A stretch of 64,000 bases of DNA, from NCBI RefSeq assembly GCF_030253575.1, contig NC_080568.1:33073001-33137000 (forward strand), written 5' to 3'. The position numbers and the translations under genes are program-made. Shown here piece by piece: positions 1-10,976 of the stretch (its first letter is position 1; every line of letters begins with the position of its first letter). Under the pieces are notes generated by a model. It did not search any database. It was not told the origin of the DNA and saw only the letters and a list, made by a program, of their open reading frames with translations. This DNA comes from Rhododendron vialii (lineage: Eukaryota > Streptophyta > Magnoliopsida > Ericales > Ericaceae).

Positions 1-223
1 ATGTTATATTGCTTTCATAATTTAGTAAGATTGGATTGGATTATTTTCCCGATTTAGTGGGATTGGATTGGATTGTTTTCCTAATTCAGTGGGATTTTGT
101 AAATTTAAATATGATTATGTGTTGAAAATTGATTTTGACATTCCAGTTTTAGCCATTGGCATTCCACTTTGTATGTTAATCGTGTGAGAAAACAAAACTA
201 AAAGTGGAGTGTCATTGGCTAAG

Positions 224-1048
224 GGGCTGTTTGATAAAACTGAAAACTGAAACTGAAAGCTGAAAAATTAAGTACTGAAAACTAAATGCTGAAATTTTTA
301 AGCTGAAAAGCTGTTTGATAAATATATTAAGTACTGAATTAAAAAAATAATGAATTAATTTTGTTCCAATTCTATCTTAATTTACTAACAATCACAATAT
401 ATTTTTGGTAATGGTGGTGGAGTGGGGGGGGGGGGGGGGAGTTGTGGAGGTAGTAGGAGTGCTGGTAGTGGTGGTGGTGGTGTAGTGATGGTAGTGGTGG
501 TGGAGTGGGGGTGGTGGTGATGGTGGTGGAGTGGTGGAGGTGGTGGTAGGAGCGATGGTGTGTGGTGGTGTAATGATGGTAGTGGTGGAGTGGTGGTGGT
601 GGTGGTGATGTGGTGGTGGTGGTGGTAGTGGAGGTGGTGTAGTGATGGTAGTGGTGGTGGTTGTGGTGGAGTTGTGGTGGTGGTGGAGTGGTGGTGCTGG
701 TGGTGGTGGTGGTGGTGGTGGTGGTGGTGGTGGTGGTGGTGGTGGTGGTGGAGTTGGTGGTGGTGGTGGTGGTAGTGGAGGGAGTGGTGGTGGTGGTGAT
801 GTGGTGGAGGAGGAGTGGTGGTGGTGGTGGTGGAGTGGTGGTGGTATAACGGTTGAATGTAAGTACACAAAAATTCAGCCAGAATTAAGTAGCTCAAAGC
901 TATTTAATTTTTTTCAACATTTTAGCCTATATTTTAAGTGGTACTTAATTTGTTAAGTAATATGAAATGTGGTTTTCAAACCTACTGAATCACTTATTAC
1001 TTAATTGATTCAATATTAAGCGCTGAATTTAAGTTATCAAACAAGCCC
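224..1048. mobile_element. hAT-like MITE with an expanded GGT tract
   Basis: The ends are inverted: GGGCTGTTTGATAA at the left, and a right end whose reverse complement is GGGCTTGTTTGATAA. Subterminal words such as AAGTACTGAA and AAGCTGAAAA recur inside. Such GGGCTTGTTTG ends are common in plant hAT-type MITEs. I could not find a clean target-site duplication. The interior is dominated by the GGT/GTG array at 411-846. Confidence 0.55.
411..846. repeat. GGT/GTG trinucleotide array
   Basis: About 430 bases of almost pure GGT-type triplets with interspersed AGT/GAT variants; a perfect run covers about 700-750. It yields long low-complexity readings (poly-His/Pro on one strand, poly-Val/Gly on the other) that are not genes. 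The array lies inside the MITE at 224-1048. Confidence 0.9.
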
Positions 1049-1198
1049 TAAAAGTACAGTGCTAAAATCGCCTCCCTTATGTGTTATATTGTTTTTCTAA
1101 TTTAGTGGGATTGGATTGGATTATTTTTCCAATTTAGTGGGATTGGATTGAATTGTTTTCTTAATTCAGTGGGATTTTGTAAATTTAAATATGATTGA

Positions 1199-2029
1199 TT
1201 GCTTTTATTTTTTTATTCTATTACTTTTATATCTCAAATTAAATCGCATCAAAACAATCATAATTCATGAATTTTTGGTAATTTTAATATGATTGATTAA
1301 TTTTATATTTCAATGATAATATTTTGGGAGTATGTCATGTTTATTAAATCGGTTTCAAGCAAAATTATGAATGGTCATGAACGTTGAAATCGACATGGTA
1401 ATTTAACCATGAAACGCTAATCACGATAACATATGTTTTGATGGTAATTTAACCATATTTCATAGAATAAGATCAATTAAAAATATGACCTTTTTGGTTA
1501 ATACGTGAACATTTTAACATGATCAATATATGCAAAAATATGGTCAGCTTATCATATTAATTTCATAAAATATGGTTACTTTATCATATCTGGTTGGCTA
1601 GTACCTATTTCATGCTAACTGCTACAAATAATCTACCATGAATTCAAAAACTACTATAATAACTCATCTGCTTGTACGTAATACACCATGATGCGAACAT
1701 GATTTCGATGAACAATTATACATGCAATATTGATCATCTTCTGCAAATGATTTGCCATGAAAAAACAAACATATTTCAAAGATTCGATTCATAGTAAACT
1801 GTTCAATTAAGAATGGCGGAGGAACCCATGTGGGTTTTCAAATTCTATTGCAGATTGGAATGAAAATGGGTTTTCATGGGAGAAGCGAAAATGGTTTCTT
1901 TGTTGAATCATCTTCTCCTCAATCGTTTTAGGATTTCCCAGTGCAATGTATGAGGGAAATAGATGGATCGATGGTGATCAGGCACATGTTCGAATGGCAA
2001 TAGGCTGGAATACAGGATGAAAAGAAACA
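1199..2029. other. AT-rich intergenic sequence
   Basis: No convincing gene. Words like CATGGT/ACCATG recur irregularly between 1360 and 1780. The stretch 1810-2029 is less AT-rich and may once have been continuous with sequence after 7527, because the solo LTR between them is flanked by matching target duplications. Confidence 0.4.
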
Positions 2030-2314
2030 CCATATGTAACGATCTAATTTTCGGACACGTTAATTAAATCATATTTAATTGATTTAATAATTCAAAAAAT
2101 TGATTTAAGAAATAAAATTTTATTAAACAAAGTTTAGTTGCGAAAATCTCAAATACTAAATACAAAACGACTTAATTGTCTTACAACTCAACAAAAATAA
2201 AACAGAGTTTGACAAATGTGATAACACTTTTGAAAATTCAAATAACATTACTCTAAATTAAATAGAGCTTCTAAAGGTAAGGCATGCAAGGCTCGACAAA
2301 ACTCTCCTTCCTTA

Positions 2315-3100
2315 GAGCATCAGCAGTGGAATAAGCAAATGTGAATAATCAAAATATGCCACATCAGATTTTGATTATTCATTTAGAGGTTGCTAAAGTT
2401 AGCAATGTCAAATCCCACATTGGTTATTTTTTGTCCATAATCAAAACCAATGGGCCCTGCAAACTTTTTCCCTTCATTTCATGCATATTTTTTGAAAAAG
2501 CTGTTTTTGAAGAGAAAAAAACAGTTTATGTTAGAAACAGTTAAAAAAAAAATTACACTTTGTTCACTTAAAAACTGTAAATACAATTTTGAGAAATTTT
2601 GAAAGAATTATATTTACACAAATAGTTTTGAAATTTTAAAAACTATAAATACAGTTTTTAAAAAACCGATTTTGTGTAAAAAACAGTTTTCTATAAAAGA
2701 GTTTTGAAATTTCAAAAACAGATTTTTGAAAAACACACTTTATTTACTCATAGTTTATAAAATTTTTGAAAAAATTGTTTTTTGTAAAATAAAAAAGTTT
2801 CTGAAAAAAACAGAAAAAAAAAATCTAAAAGTTACAGTTTTTTAAAATTATTTTTTGAAAACATTGTTGAGAGAGAGAGAGAATGGAAGAGAGAAGATTT
2901 TTGTGTAATGTTTGTGTACTTGATTAAGAGATAAAATTTGGTTATTGACAAAATATTGCTAGCTTTGATTATTGAAGAGCCAAAATTTAATTAGTTGTTA
3001 AGAGGTTGCTAGGTTTGGCTATTCCAATGTGAACACTTTTTTGATTCAACATTGCTAACTTTAATAATTTTTTGTTTTGCTTATTCTACTGTGGATGCTC
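2315..3100. mobile_element. PIF/Harbinger-type MITE
   Basis: 786 bp. The left end, GAGCATCAGCAGTGGAATAA, is answered at the right by the reverse complement of GAGCATCCACAGTAGAATAA. It is flanked by TTA (2312-2314 and 3101-3103), the usual PIF/Harbinger target duplication. It has no coding capacity. It is inserted in the solo LTR. Confidence 0.8.
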
Positions 3101-3421
3101 TTAGTTGGGAGGTCCTCACCCGGGTACTGATCATCTTGTAGAGGATTCTGTTCTTCAATCTCCTGATTACCTGGCATGAAACGCTAGCCCAATGACACTA
3201 TAATGAGTTTTGAAACTCATTAGATAAATCTTACCCATTAACCCTTACTCTACAAACAATCACATTTATAATAAAAGGAGGTAAGAATCGAAGAGTATAA
3301 AACTTATTTCATTATATAATCATTAACTTAAGTAAATTTCAAAATCTCAACTTCTATAATCATTTCAACACCGCAGTATTCATTATGTTCCAAACTCATA
3401 ATTTCACTGGACATACTTTAC

Positions 3422-3668
3422 AGGTCCTACCAGGCCACCCTCCATAACGCGAGGTCCTAGTAGGCTACTCTCACAATTCTAGGTCCATCAGGCTGCCCTC
3501 AAGGTCCTGCTAGACTACCCTCAATACCTGAGGTCCTGCCAGGCTACCCCTGAGGTCTTGCTTGGCCACCCTAATTACACCGGATCTATCAGGCTGCCCT
3601 CAAGGTCTTATCAGGCCACCCCTGATAACACGAGGTCCTGTCAGGCTACCCCTGAGGTCCTGCTAAGC
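3422..3668. repeat. Degenerate minisatellite, 22-31 bp units
   Basis: About ten units built on AGGTCCTGYCAGGCTACCC, with spacers of varying length (for example TCAATACCTG or CATAACGCG). It lies within the solo LTR. The short open readings across it are repeat artefacts. Confidence 0.8.
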
Positions 3669-5238
3669 CCACAACCTTTTCATCTGTTTCCTTTTTCCTT
3701 TAACCAGAACAACATCTACAAAATTTCTCTAAGTCCTCAACTTATCCAATGTCCCTAATTTCCTTTCTACGTTCCTGGTTCAATCAGCAAAACAATCATT
3801 TCAAATAACAAGCAAACAAATCATAATATATCCACAGACACAGGATAACTGAACCATCGTATACCCACCTCCAATGAGCTTAAGTCCAAACTAGCCTCTC
3901 AACGATTTCAATATGCTTCGATGCCAAAGTAATTGCGAGTGGATCAATAATAACAATAGTTCATAAAAAAAATACGAAAGCATTACATTATCAACAGTTC
4001 AAAAGGCTGAAGAATTTCACATGAAGTATTCGGATTTGTCCTTATGACTTTTGGGTTTCATTAGGATTTTGCACATAAGTTCATTTTAGTAATTTCTATT
4101 ATATGAGGATTGAACAGTTATTTCGTAAACCTTGGGTTACTTTAGTAATCCTAGTACTGTTTGTACTGTTAGGCTTCTTCAAATAATATTACCAATAGTC
4201 AATGTAGTCAACTACAGTCTCACTCAAGAACATGCATCTTATATTAGTAAAATTAAGATTTTTTTTACTCACAAAATTAAACCTTTTTATTTTATTTTTA
4301 AAGTATGCTTGGGACAAAAACTTGTAATCCTAATGTATTAAATATTTTCTTTATAAACTGGATGCTACTAGTTATAACCGAACTAACTCAATTAAATCAA
4401 TTTTTTTTTTTTACCCTATTTCCTCCTAACGGGCACGGTTTCTTTCTGGTAATATAATGATAATCTATTTTATTTAAGTGTAGTTATTCTCTTAAGTCTA
4501 CTTCCCATGTAATTCAAAATAAGATACTCCACTATCGGCTCGTTATCTATATACACTACAACACGAAAGGGCTATAGCGAGGATTTAGTTTCCTCACAAA
4601 AGCACCTGATTTCCTCGCAAAATGTATTAGCGAGGAAAAATTTTGTCGCCAGTTTTTCTCGCTAAAACCCTGTCGCAAAAAGTATTAGCGAGGAAAATAA
4701 ATTCCTCGCCTAATTTGACGTGTTGCGAGGAATTTCTTCCTCGCTAAATGCTTAAATTCCTCACTAAATATTTTCCTCGCAAATACCATTTGTCGTCAAA
4801 TAGGCTACGAATTTATCAATAGGCGAGGAAATTTTTTCCTCGCTAAACAAAAAGAATCCCAAAACAGAAGTTCTCTCCGCGCTTTTTGCAGCTGCTGGTA
4901 CTCGAACCTTGGACCTCTCCCATAACACGCGAAGCAACTACCAACCACGCTACACTGTACTTTCTGTGAAATTGGTGAAACTTTATTTATACATTATCTC
5001 TTTCAGCACTCCAAATTAATTTTTTCAACATTAATTTTGGTCTTTCTACTTTTTGTAGTTTTATAGTGTCTGAACTTTATTTGAACAAGTTAATTTTTTG
5101 CTAGCACAACAATTTTATCTGACAACTTTTGAAGAACTAATAATATGTGTTATTATTCTCATTTTTTAATGGGATAATCCTAACTTTTATGGAATGAGAT
5201 TAATTTTGTCGTCATAAGCTTGAGATATATTTTAACGA

Positions 5239-5392
5239 AAAGTTAGGGACAAAGAAAATTTACCTCAGAGTGCCCCGAAAAAAACAACTAGTGGTTGAGA
5301 TTCAGTTTGATGTGTGGGACCCTATATATCAAAGTGAATCTCAACCACTAATTGTTATTTTCAGGGTAAATTTTTTTTGTACTTAGTACTAA
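5239..5392. mobile_element. Small foldback MITE nested in the CACTA element
   Basis: An inverted repeat centred near 5320. One arm contains TAGTGGTTGAGATTCA and the other TGAATCTCAACCACTA, around a GTGGGACCC loop. Outer arms carry AAATTTACC / GGTAAATTT. The ends are approximate. Confidence 0.55.
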
Positions 5393-5632
5393 TATTTTAA
5401 TATCAGATTATGAATAACAAGAAGCATCACCCTCATTTTCTAATTTTAAAAGTGAGTTTGACCTTCTTTTTTGCCAAATACAAAGGGTATTATAGACTTG
5501 TAATTTTTTTCATCATCGCTATAATAATATGAACAAAATTTATAAATATTCATATAAGATCATCCTAAAAGCACTAAAGACAATACTTTTTTAATTTTTT
5601 AATCTTTAATAAATTTTTTTAAATTTTAAAAC

Positions 5633-5633
<1 letters not shown>

Positions 5634-5703
<70 letters not shown>
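5634..5703. repeat. Compound (CT)n(CA)n microsatellite
   Basis: An uninterrupted CT run followed directly by an uninterrupted CA run, about 70 bp in all, inside the CACTA element. Confidence 0.95.
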
Positions 5704-5706
<3 letters not shown>

Positions 5707-7540
5707 ATGTATATGTATAAATAAAAGTATCCATGATACTTACAAAATTGCATTTGAAATTAATACTTAACATATTTATCTGGTTATAAAGGAATGTCAT
5801 TACAATCACCTAAGTTGGTTTAAATAAAAATCAACAAACTATTTACAGGGGAAAAAAAATTACAGCATGAATGCACAACACATATGAAATAGTGTATTTT
5901 TTGTGAAATAGTGCATTTTTATGTAGATGTTCTGAAAATATAATTGTGATGATCCAACTTTGAGATATTTTAAATACAACGTACATCAGTAACTTAAGAT
6001 ATTTTTAACTTTATCTTCTGTTGAGTTTTTCACTATTATGAAAAAAATCATCGATACCTACACTTCAAGATATCTTTCATTGCTAATTAGAATAAGAAAA
6101 GTGACAAATACGAGGTTTCTTCACCAATTCAATGCGATTGGTGATGAAAACTATTTGTTCCCTTTTAACACTTTTTATTTTAATAAATTTCATAATGGTA
6201 TAGTTTATTATGTCATACCGTCGTGATATTACAAAATACATAGGAATATAATTAATAATAACTTATATATATAAAAAAAATGAATCCTAAAAAAGGTGAC
6301 GAAATATTTTCTTATCAAAAAGTTACATTTGGCGAGGAAAAATATTTTCTCGCAAAAAGGTTACATTTGGCGAGGAAAACAGATTTTCCTCGCCAAATGT
6401 AACCTAATAATTTCCTCGCTAAATGTAACTTTTTGGCGAGGAAATGAAATTTCCTCGCTAAATGTAACTTTTTAGCGACGAAATTGGATTTCCTCGCAGA
6501 TTGTGTACTTTTAGCCACGAAATTGAATTTCCTCGCCATATTTCCTCGCAATAGGCCTTTCGTGTTGTAGTGATAATTATACAAATCAATTTTTATACAA
6601 GTGTCAACCTAACATAATAACATGTTTTTATGCAGTCCACATTTCAGCACAATTTAATCTAGCACCATACAATCATGGATCAGTAAAGAATAACTTAATA
6701 GTATCAACACAACTCATGAATGATCACTAATAAACTTTAAGAACTTAAAAACATAACTAGTCATGACGAACATTTCAAACCCGATATCGGAGATATATTA
6801 GGCGTGAGGTCCATGGGTTGCGGCTGCGACATCGAGTATGGGTTTTGACTGTTTTTCTTAAAAAATATGTTTTGTCATTTGGGCTCCTGTACAAATAATA
6901 TAATACATAAAAATTTCATAATATACTTACAGTTAAAGGGTAATAAGAAATTTACCTTTTCTTGGAGTTCTTGCTAAGACAGATGAAAATGATGGGTTCG
7001 GAAGCGGGGGCTTGGTGGCGGCAATGGTAGTACTTTTCTTCCTTCTCCTTCTTTTTCTAGCATATCCTCTTTCTCACAGTCTCACTCTTGGCAAGGAACA
7101 AAAGAGAAGAAGAAAAGGAAATAAGGCCATGGTTTAATGCCCCTCTCTCTCTCACTGTGCCGAAATATGAGGAAGAGATAATTTTTGATATCAAAGAGGT
7201 TAGGATTTGCATAAGGGATATTAACCCATGGGAAATTATGTGTTGTCTACATTTGAGAGAATTTAAGAGGAAAATGGGGGATTGTACTCAGCCGAAATAT
7301 AAAAAATGGAAAGGGGTTGGGAAAAAGAAAAATGCTCTGGTGCAACACGCGCACACACTCGGACAATTACTCGTCGAACAAGCATGCACACAGATGATAA
7401 CGGAAAAAAATATTTCGTGTGACGACATAAATAATTTTTTGCATTAAATAACTAACAAGCATAAATAATATTTTTGTTTTGATAATAATATTTATACTTA
7501 TTAAAAATACGGGGTCTTTACACCATATGAGCGGCGGACG

Positions 7541-7725
7541 GCGACGGAATGGAATTCAAGATGAGCGACGGACTGGATGGCGTGAGCGCGGCGTGAGACC
7601 GGCGACAGAATGAAATCCAGGATGAGCGACGGACTGGATGGCGTGAGCGCGGCGTGAAACCGGCGACGGAATGAAATCCAGGATGAGCGACGGACTGGAT
7701 GGCGTGAGGCCAAAGGACTAAGCGT
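7541..7725. repeat. Tandem repeat, 61-bp period
   Basis: Three copies of a GC-rich unit beginning near ATGAGCGACGGACTGGATGG, at 7561, 7622 and 7683. Copies 1 and 2 are almost complete; the third is truncated. It lies 19 bp beyond the solo LTR's right flank and contrasts strongly with the AT-rich surroundings. Confidence 0.85.
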
Positions 7726-7942
7726 CGGGATGAGTTGGAGAAGTTGACGGAGAGGGTGGCGATTCAAATCCGAGAGAGAGGAGTGAGGGTTTTCAACCCT
7801 TTCCAGAATGAATATTTGGAAGTTTTGAAACAGATATACATGGAAAGCATAAGATTAGGATTGATTAGACGTGTATATCCATTAATTACGCACGGGACCT
7901 CCGAGGCTAGTTTTCAGTTCCAAAAGAGAGACGCTACATATA

Positions 7943-8291
7943 CTACACCAAACCACTACATCATCCACTACATTTTTTGTGGAGCCTATTTAGGATTTCA
8001 CAAAAATATAAAAAAAATTTAAAATAATGTTTTATGAGGCCTTGTAAAAAATCAACTCTAATGAATATCGGTAAATATTATTTTTAGGTTCGTATGTTCG
8101 AAACTGCGCAGTTGAGCATTTTCGCTCCTACAAATCTAGAAATAATACTTATCGATACCCGTTAGAGCTGGTTTTTTACTGGGCCCCCTAAAATATTATT
8201 TTAAAATTTATGAATATTTTTGTGTATTTTTTATGGGACCCGAAATGAGCCCCATAAAAAATGTAATCGATGGTGTAGTGGTTTAGTGTAG
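7943..8291. mobile_element. Foldback MITE
   Basis: Left end CTACACCAAACCACTACA; the right end is the reverse complement of CTACACTAAACCACTACA. The inverted match continues inward through ACATTTTTT and the CACAAAAATAT blocks for over 100 bp with mismatches. It encodes nothing. Target duplication not clear. Confidence 0.65.
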
Positions 8292-9266
8292 CGTACCTAG
8301 ACTTATTAGTTCCAAAAATCAGGGCCATATATAGTATCTTGAAAAACAAAGAAATACAATTAATATAGTGCAAAAAGGGTAAACTTGGGTTTATAAAAAT
8401 TGGAGGATGGAAACACAATCCTAAAATGTGGATGGAATGAAAACATAACTCGTACTAAATTGGAGGATGAATATTTAACTACCCCATTATCGTCACTTTT
8501 CATTCTAGGCCGTTTTTATAAAACCCTAAACACAACTCAACAAGGGATTCTCACCTTAGCAAGCTGTTACTTCTCCCGCCTCTCTCTCTCTCTGGGGAAA
8601 TTCCAACGCCCAAAATCGAGCACGAAGGCAGGAAGCATACCAGTACGTGATTGGAAATTTGGTACTCTGTACCCTTCTCTCTCTCTCTCTCTCATGCTCA
8701 AGAACAAAGTCTCCATTCTTGTTTTTTTTTTTTTCTTCCCTATCAGTCAATCATAATAAGGCTTTCTGGTGCCTGAGTCATGCAATATATATGATCGAAA
8801 TATGTTCTTTCTTCTATTCGAGCTTTAAGTTTTGGTTTTCTCGACATGGTTTGGATACCGTTATAATTAAATCAAACGATTCAAAAATATGATATGATTT
8901 CTTCTCAATAAAGAAATCGTATGATACAATTTTTATTGGACAAGTGGATCGTAAACGAGTTTTTTTTTTTGCCATTCGTTAATTCCTAATCTAATCTATC
9001 TTAAGTGATTTGAGGAGGGAGATGGGTGCTTACGGGAATCAAACCCTATCCATATGCCAAATACACTTTACTCCACTTGTGTAAACGAGCCTTAATCGAG
9101 TCGATTTTTGAGTAGCTGAATTTTTTTTATGCATAATGGGCCGGAAAAATCTCCTATATACACCACTTTTTTGGGTCCACCATACGCCCTTTACGAATTT
9201 GTGTAGCTCCTTTTATGAATTTTTGTGGACTGATATTGAGATTTGTGGTAGTTTATTTTTAAGAAT
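8292..9266. other. Intergenic, promoter-like CT-rich stretch
   Basis: No gene resolved. A TATA-like word (TTTTTATAAAACCC near 8513-8526) is followed by ACTCAACAAGG and two CT runs (8580-8592, 8673-8694), which resembles a plant 5'UTR. No coding exon follows before the permease gene at 10,977, so it may be a promoter remnant. From about 9190 the words TTATGAATTTTTGTGG and relatives recur on both sides of the Cassandra LTR. Confidence 0.35.
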
Positions 9267-9271
9267 TCTTG

Positions 9272-9522
9272 TGTAACAACCCGCTCCATCTTTGTATAAT
9301 ATTGTCATAGACTTTCCAGTTGGGTCACCCATCCTTGGATTGCTCCAGGATGAGCACGCTTAACTGTGAAGTTCCTATGCTCCTATGCGCTTTGGCCCGC
9401 CCTCACGGCTTTAAAAGGCCTTGTACAAGTAGAAGGGATCTTTTCTTATAAACCATGACTTACCCCCTTCCGTCCGGACGCTTCCTGCAGTACCGCCGGC
9501 CACCGGAAAGCGGGGTGTCACA
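9272..9522 (-). mobile_element. Cassandra-type TRIM solo LTR with 5S rRNA-like core
   Basis: 251 bp with TG...CA ends (TGTAACAACCC / GGGGTGTCACA) and a perfect 5-bp target duplication, TCTTG (9267-9271, 9523-9527). The interior at about 9325-9395 reads, on the minus strand, like the 3' half of 5S rRNA: CAGTTAAGCGTGCT, then GGATGGGTGACCC. An LTR carrying 5S-derived sequence is the hallmark of the plant Cassandra TRIM family. With no second LTR or primer-binding site it is a solo LTR. Confidence 0.85.
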
Positions 9523-9692
9523 TCTTGTGTCTCCTTTTATGAATTTTTGTGGTTGTATAATGAGATTTTGTAGTCAAATTCGAACTTTTTACGAATTTTT
9601 GTGGTATTGTTTATGAATTTTGTGATAAAAAAAGACAGCTTAAGGTCATGTAGTTTTGTAGTGTTATTTACAAATTTTTTATGGGTTAAAAC

Positions 9693-10736
9693 TAGAGGTG
9701 GCAAACAGGCGGGTCTGGGCGGATTGAAACGGGTCGTAGGTCAAATATGGGTCAAAAAAATAAACATGTTGAAACGGATCGGGTCGAAAATGGGTCAAGT
9801 CAAACCCAAACTCGCCTGACCCGACCCGTTTTCCTTCCCCCGTGCTTTTTCCCTTCTCTTCTCTTCCCCCAAGTAAAATTTTATAATTAAAACTCAATTT
9901 TTTTTTGAATAAAAATGAAGCAATTAGAGGCGAAAAAAACTTTAAAAAATCAGGATTTTACTCTTTTTTTTCATTTCCAAACAGTAACGTAACTTCGACG
10001 AAATGTAGTAAAGCCTATTTTGGCCTAATAAGCCAAATGACATTTTTTTTGTTCTTATTCAAATTTTTTCGTATTCATTAATTTATTGTTAATTTTTTTT
10101 GTGAATTATTGTTTCGTTATGATAGGAGAAATCTAAAAAATAAAATATTAAGATCGAAACCCAATTTTTTTGAATAAAGACCAAAATAAGCCAAATGCGT
10201 AGCTTTGTGCGGCAAGTACATACGCGGCTTTGTCCTTGTTTTAGTTGGTCCACCTGCCAGTGAACGACTTTATTAGTTGCCCAAAAACAGACAAACATAA
10301 GCCAAAAAGACAGAATTTTTAGGCCAAATAAAAAAATACTCCGTGTGAAACATAGTTCCATAATTTTTTGAATAAAAACGAAGTCCCATAAGTTTGGCTA
10401 GTATAAGTGTGGACCCCATTTTCTAAGAAAATTTGAAAATTCCTTGCCTGGGAGTAATAAAAGAACGAGAGGGAGTCAGGGAGAGCACGGGAAATGCCTT
10501 TCCTTTCCGTTCGTGGGCCGTACTACGTGAAAAGCCTACATACAGTATATATTCTTGTTAGGTCTTAGTTTCCGTTTATATTGAACTCATTTTTAACCCA
10601 CCTAAGTCCATGTGAATATAGGTTAATATGGGTTAAATCCATATCAATCCATTATGTAATATGGGTGAATTGTGTTGAGTTATAAGTGGATGGATTGGAC
10701 GGATCAAAAAAATATGAGTTAGAATTGCCACCTCTA
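9693..10736. mobile_element. hAT-type non-autonomous element
   Basis: 1,044 bp with ends TAGAGGTGGCAA and its reverse complement, flanked by a perfect 8-bp duplication GTTAAAAC (9685-9692, 10737-10744). Subterminal GGGTCGGGT/ACCCGACCC-like words at the left and GGGTTAAAT-like words at the right fit hAT elements. No transposase is encoded. Its right end lies 240 bp from the permease start codon. Confidence 0.85.
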
Positions 10737-10744
10737 GTTAAAAC

Positions 10745-10976
10745 CAAACCCAAGTACATGCTCACCTTGGACGTATAGAATATTCCTACTTACCTAATTA
10801 AAGAACTAAAAAAACATCCAACCTACCTAAAGACCTGACAGCTTCCTTAATTCTTAATTCTGCCTGGTGCATGGGTATTGACTAATTAATTCCTTACAGT
10901 ACATAATACGGGCATTTGTATCTCGTCCTAATTGGTGTTGTGTTGTGTTTGTTGTTGGTCTTTTTTCAATACAAAG
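10745..10976 (+). promoter_or_regulatory. Proximal promoter and 5'UTR of the AAP gene
   Basis: The only non-transposon sequence between the hAT element and the AAP start codon. No strong TATA box is visible. The 50 bases before the ATG are TG/TTG-rich with TTTTTTCAATACAAAG, a normal plant leader. Upstream enhancers, if any, must lie in or beyond the transposon. Confidence 0.4.

Larger units (their letters stand above)
1..1198. repeat. Direct repeat flanking a MITE
   Basis: The first ~117 bases recur at about 1079-1198. Both copies carry GGATTGGATT runs and end in a shared AATTTAAATATGATT. A short inverted repeat at about 148-223 (TTAGCCATTGG answered by CATTGGCTAA) lies between the left copy and the MITE at 224. 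The arrangement suggests an older repeat unit broken up by later insertion. No gene is visible. Confidence 0.6.
4554..6572. mobile_element. Non-autonomous CACTA (En/Spm) element
   Basis: The ends read CACTACAACACGAAAGG at the left and the reverse complement of the same word at the right, flanked by a 3-bp ATA duplication (4551-4553, 6573-6575). Both subterminal zones are filled with GCGAGGAAA / TTTCCTCGC repeats in both orientations, the typical CACTA transposase-binding layout. At 2.0 kb with no transposase reading it must be non-autonomous. It sits inside the solo LTR. Confidence 0.85.
2035..7522. mobile_element. Solo LTR, split by nested insertions
   Basis: Begins TGTAACGATC and ends GGGGTCTTTACA, the TG...CA inverted-end pattern of plant Ty3-type LTRs. 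It is flanked by a perfect 5-bp target duplication, CCATA (2030-2034 and 7523-7527). Subtracting the MITE at 2315-3100 and the CACTA element at 4554-6572 leaves about 2.7 kb. I see no second LTR copy and no gag-pol reading, so it is best read as a solo LTR formed by LTR-LTR recombination; a non-coding LARD-type element is the alternative. Confidence 0.7.

Noticed and set aside
385..956. Long open readings rich in His/Pro/Thr or Val/Gly
   Set aside because: They are translations of a GGT triplet array; every frame stays open because of the repeat, with no family similarity.
3422..3668. A CRISPR-like array
   Set aside because: Units are degenerate, spacing is irregular, there is no spacer-repeat structure, and the genome is a plant's.
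4880..4960. A tRNA gene suggested by GGTACTCGAACCTTGGACC
   Set aside because: No cloverleaf could be drawn; it lies within a CACTA element.
5606..5809. A CVCVCV/RERERE reading
   Set aside because: Translation of the CT/CA microsatellite.
7088..7447. A 119-codon open reading starting MARNKREEEKEIRPW
   Set aside because: It lies inside the solo LTR, has no recognisable domain and no gene-like surroundings.
7735..8022. A 95-codon open reading (MEKLTERVAIQIRERG)
   Set aside because: Runs from unique sequence into the end of a MITE, with no known family; insufficient to call a gene.
9320..9400. A 5S rRNA gene
   Set aside because: Only part of 5S is present, and it is enclosed by TG...CA ends with a 5-bp target duplication; this is a Cassandra LTR.
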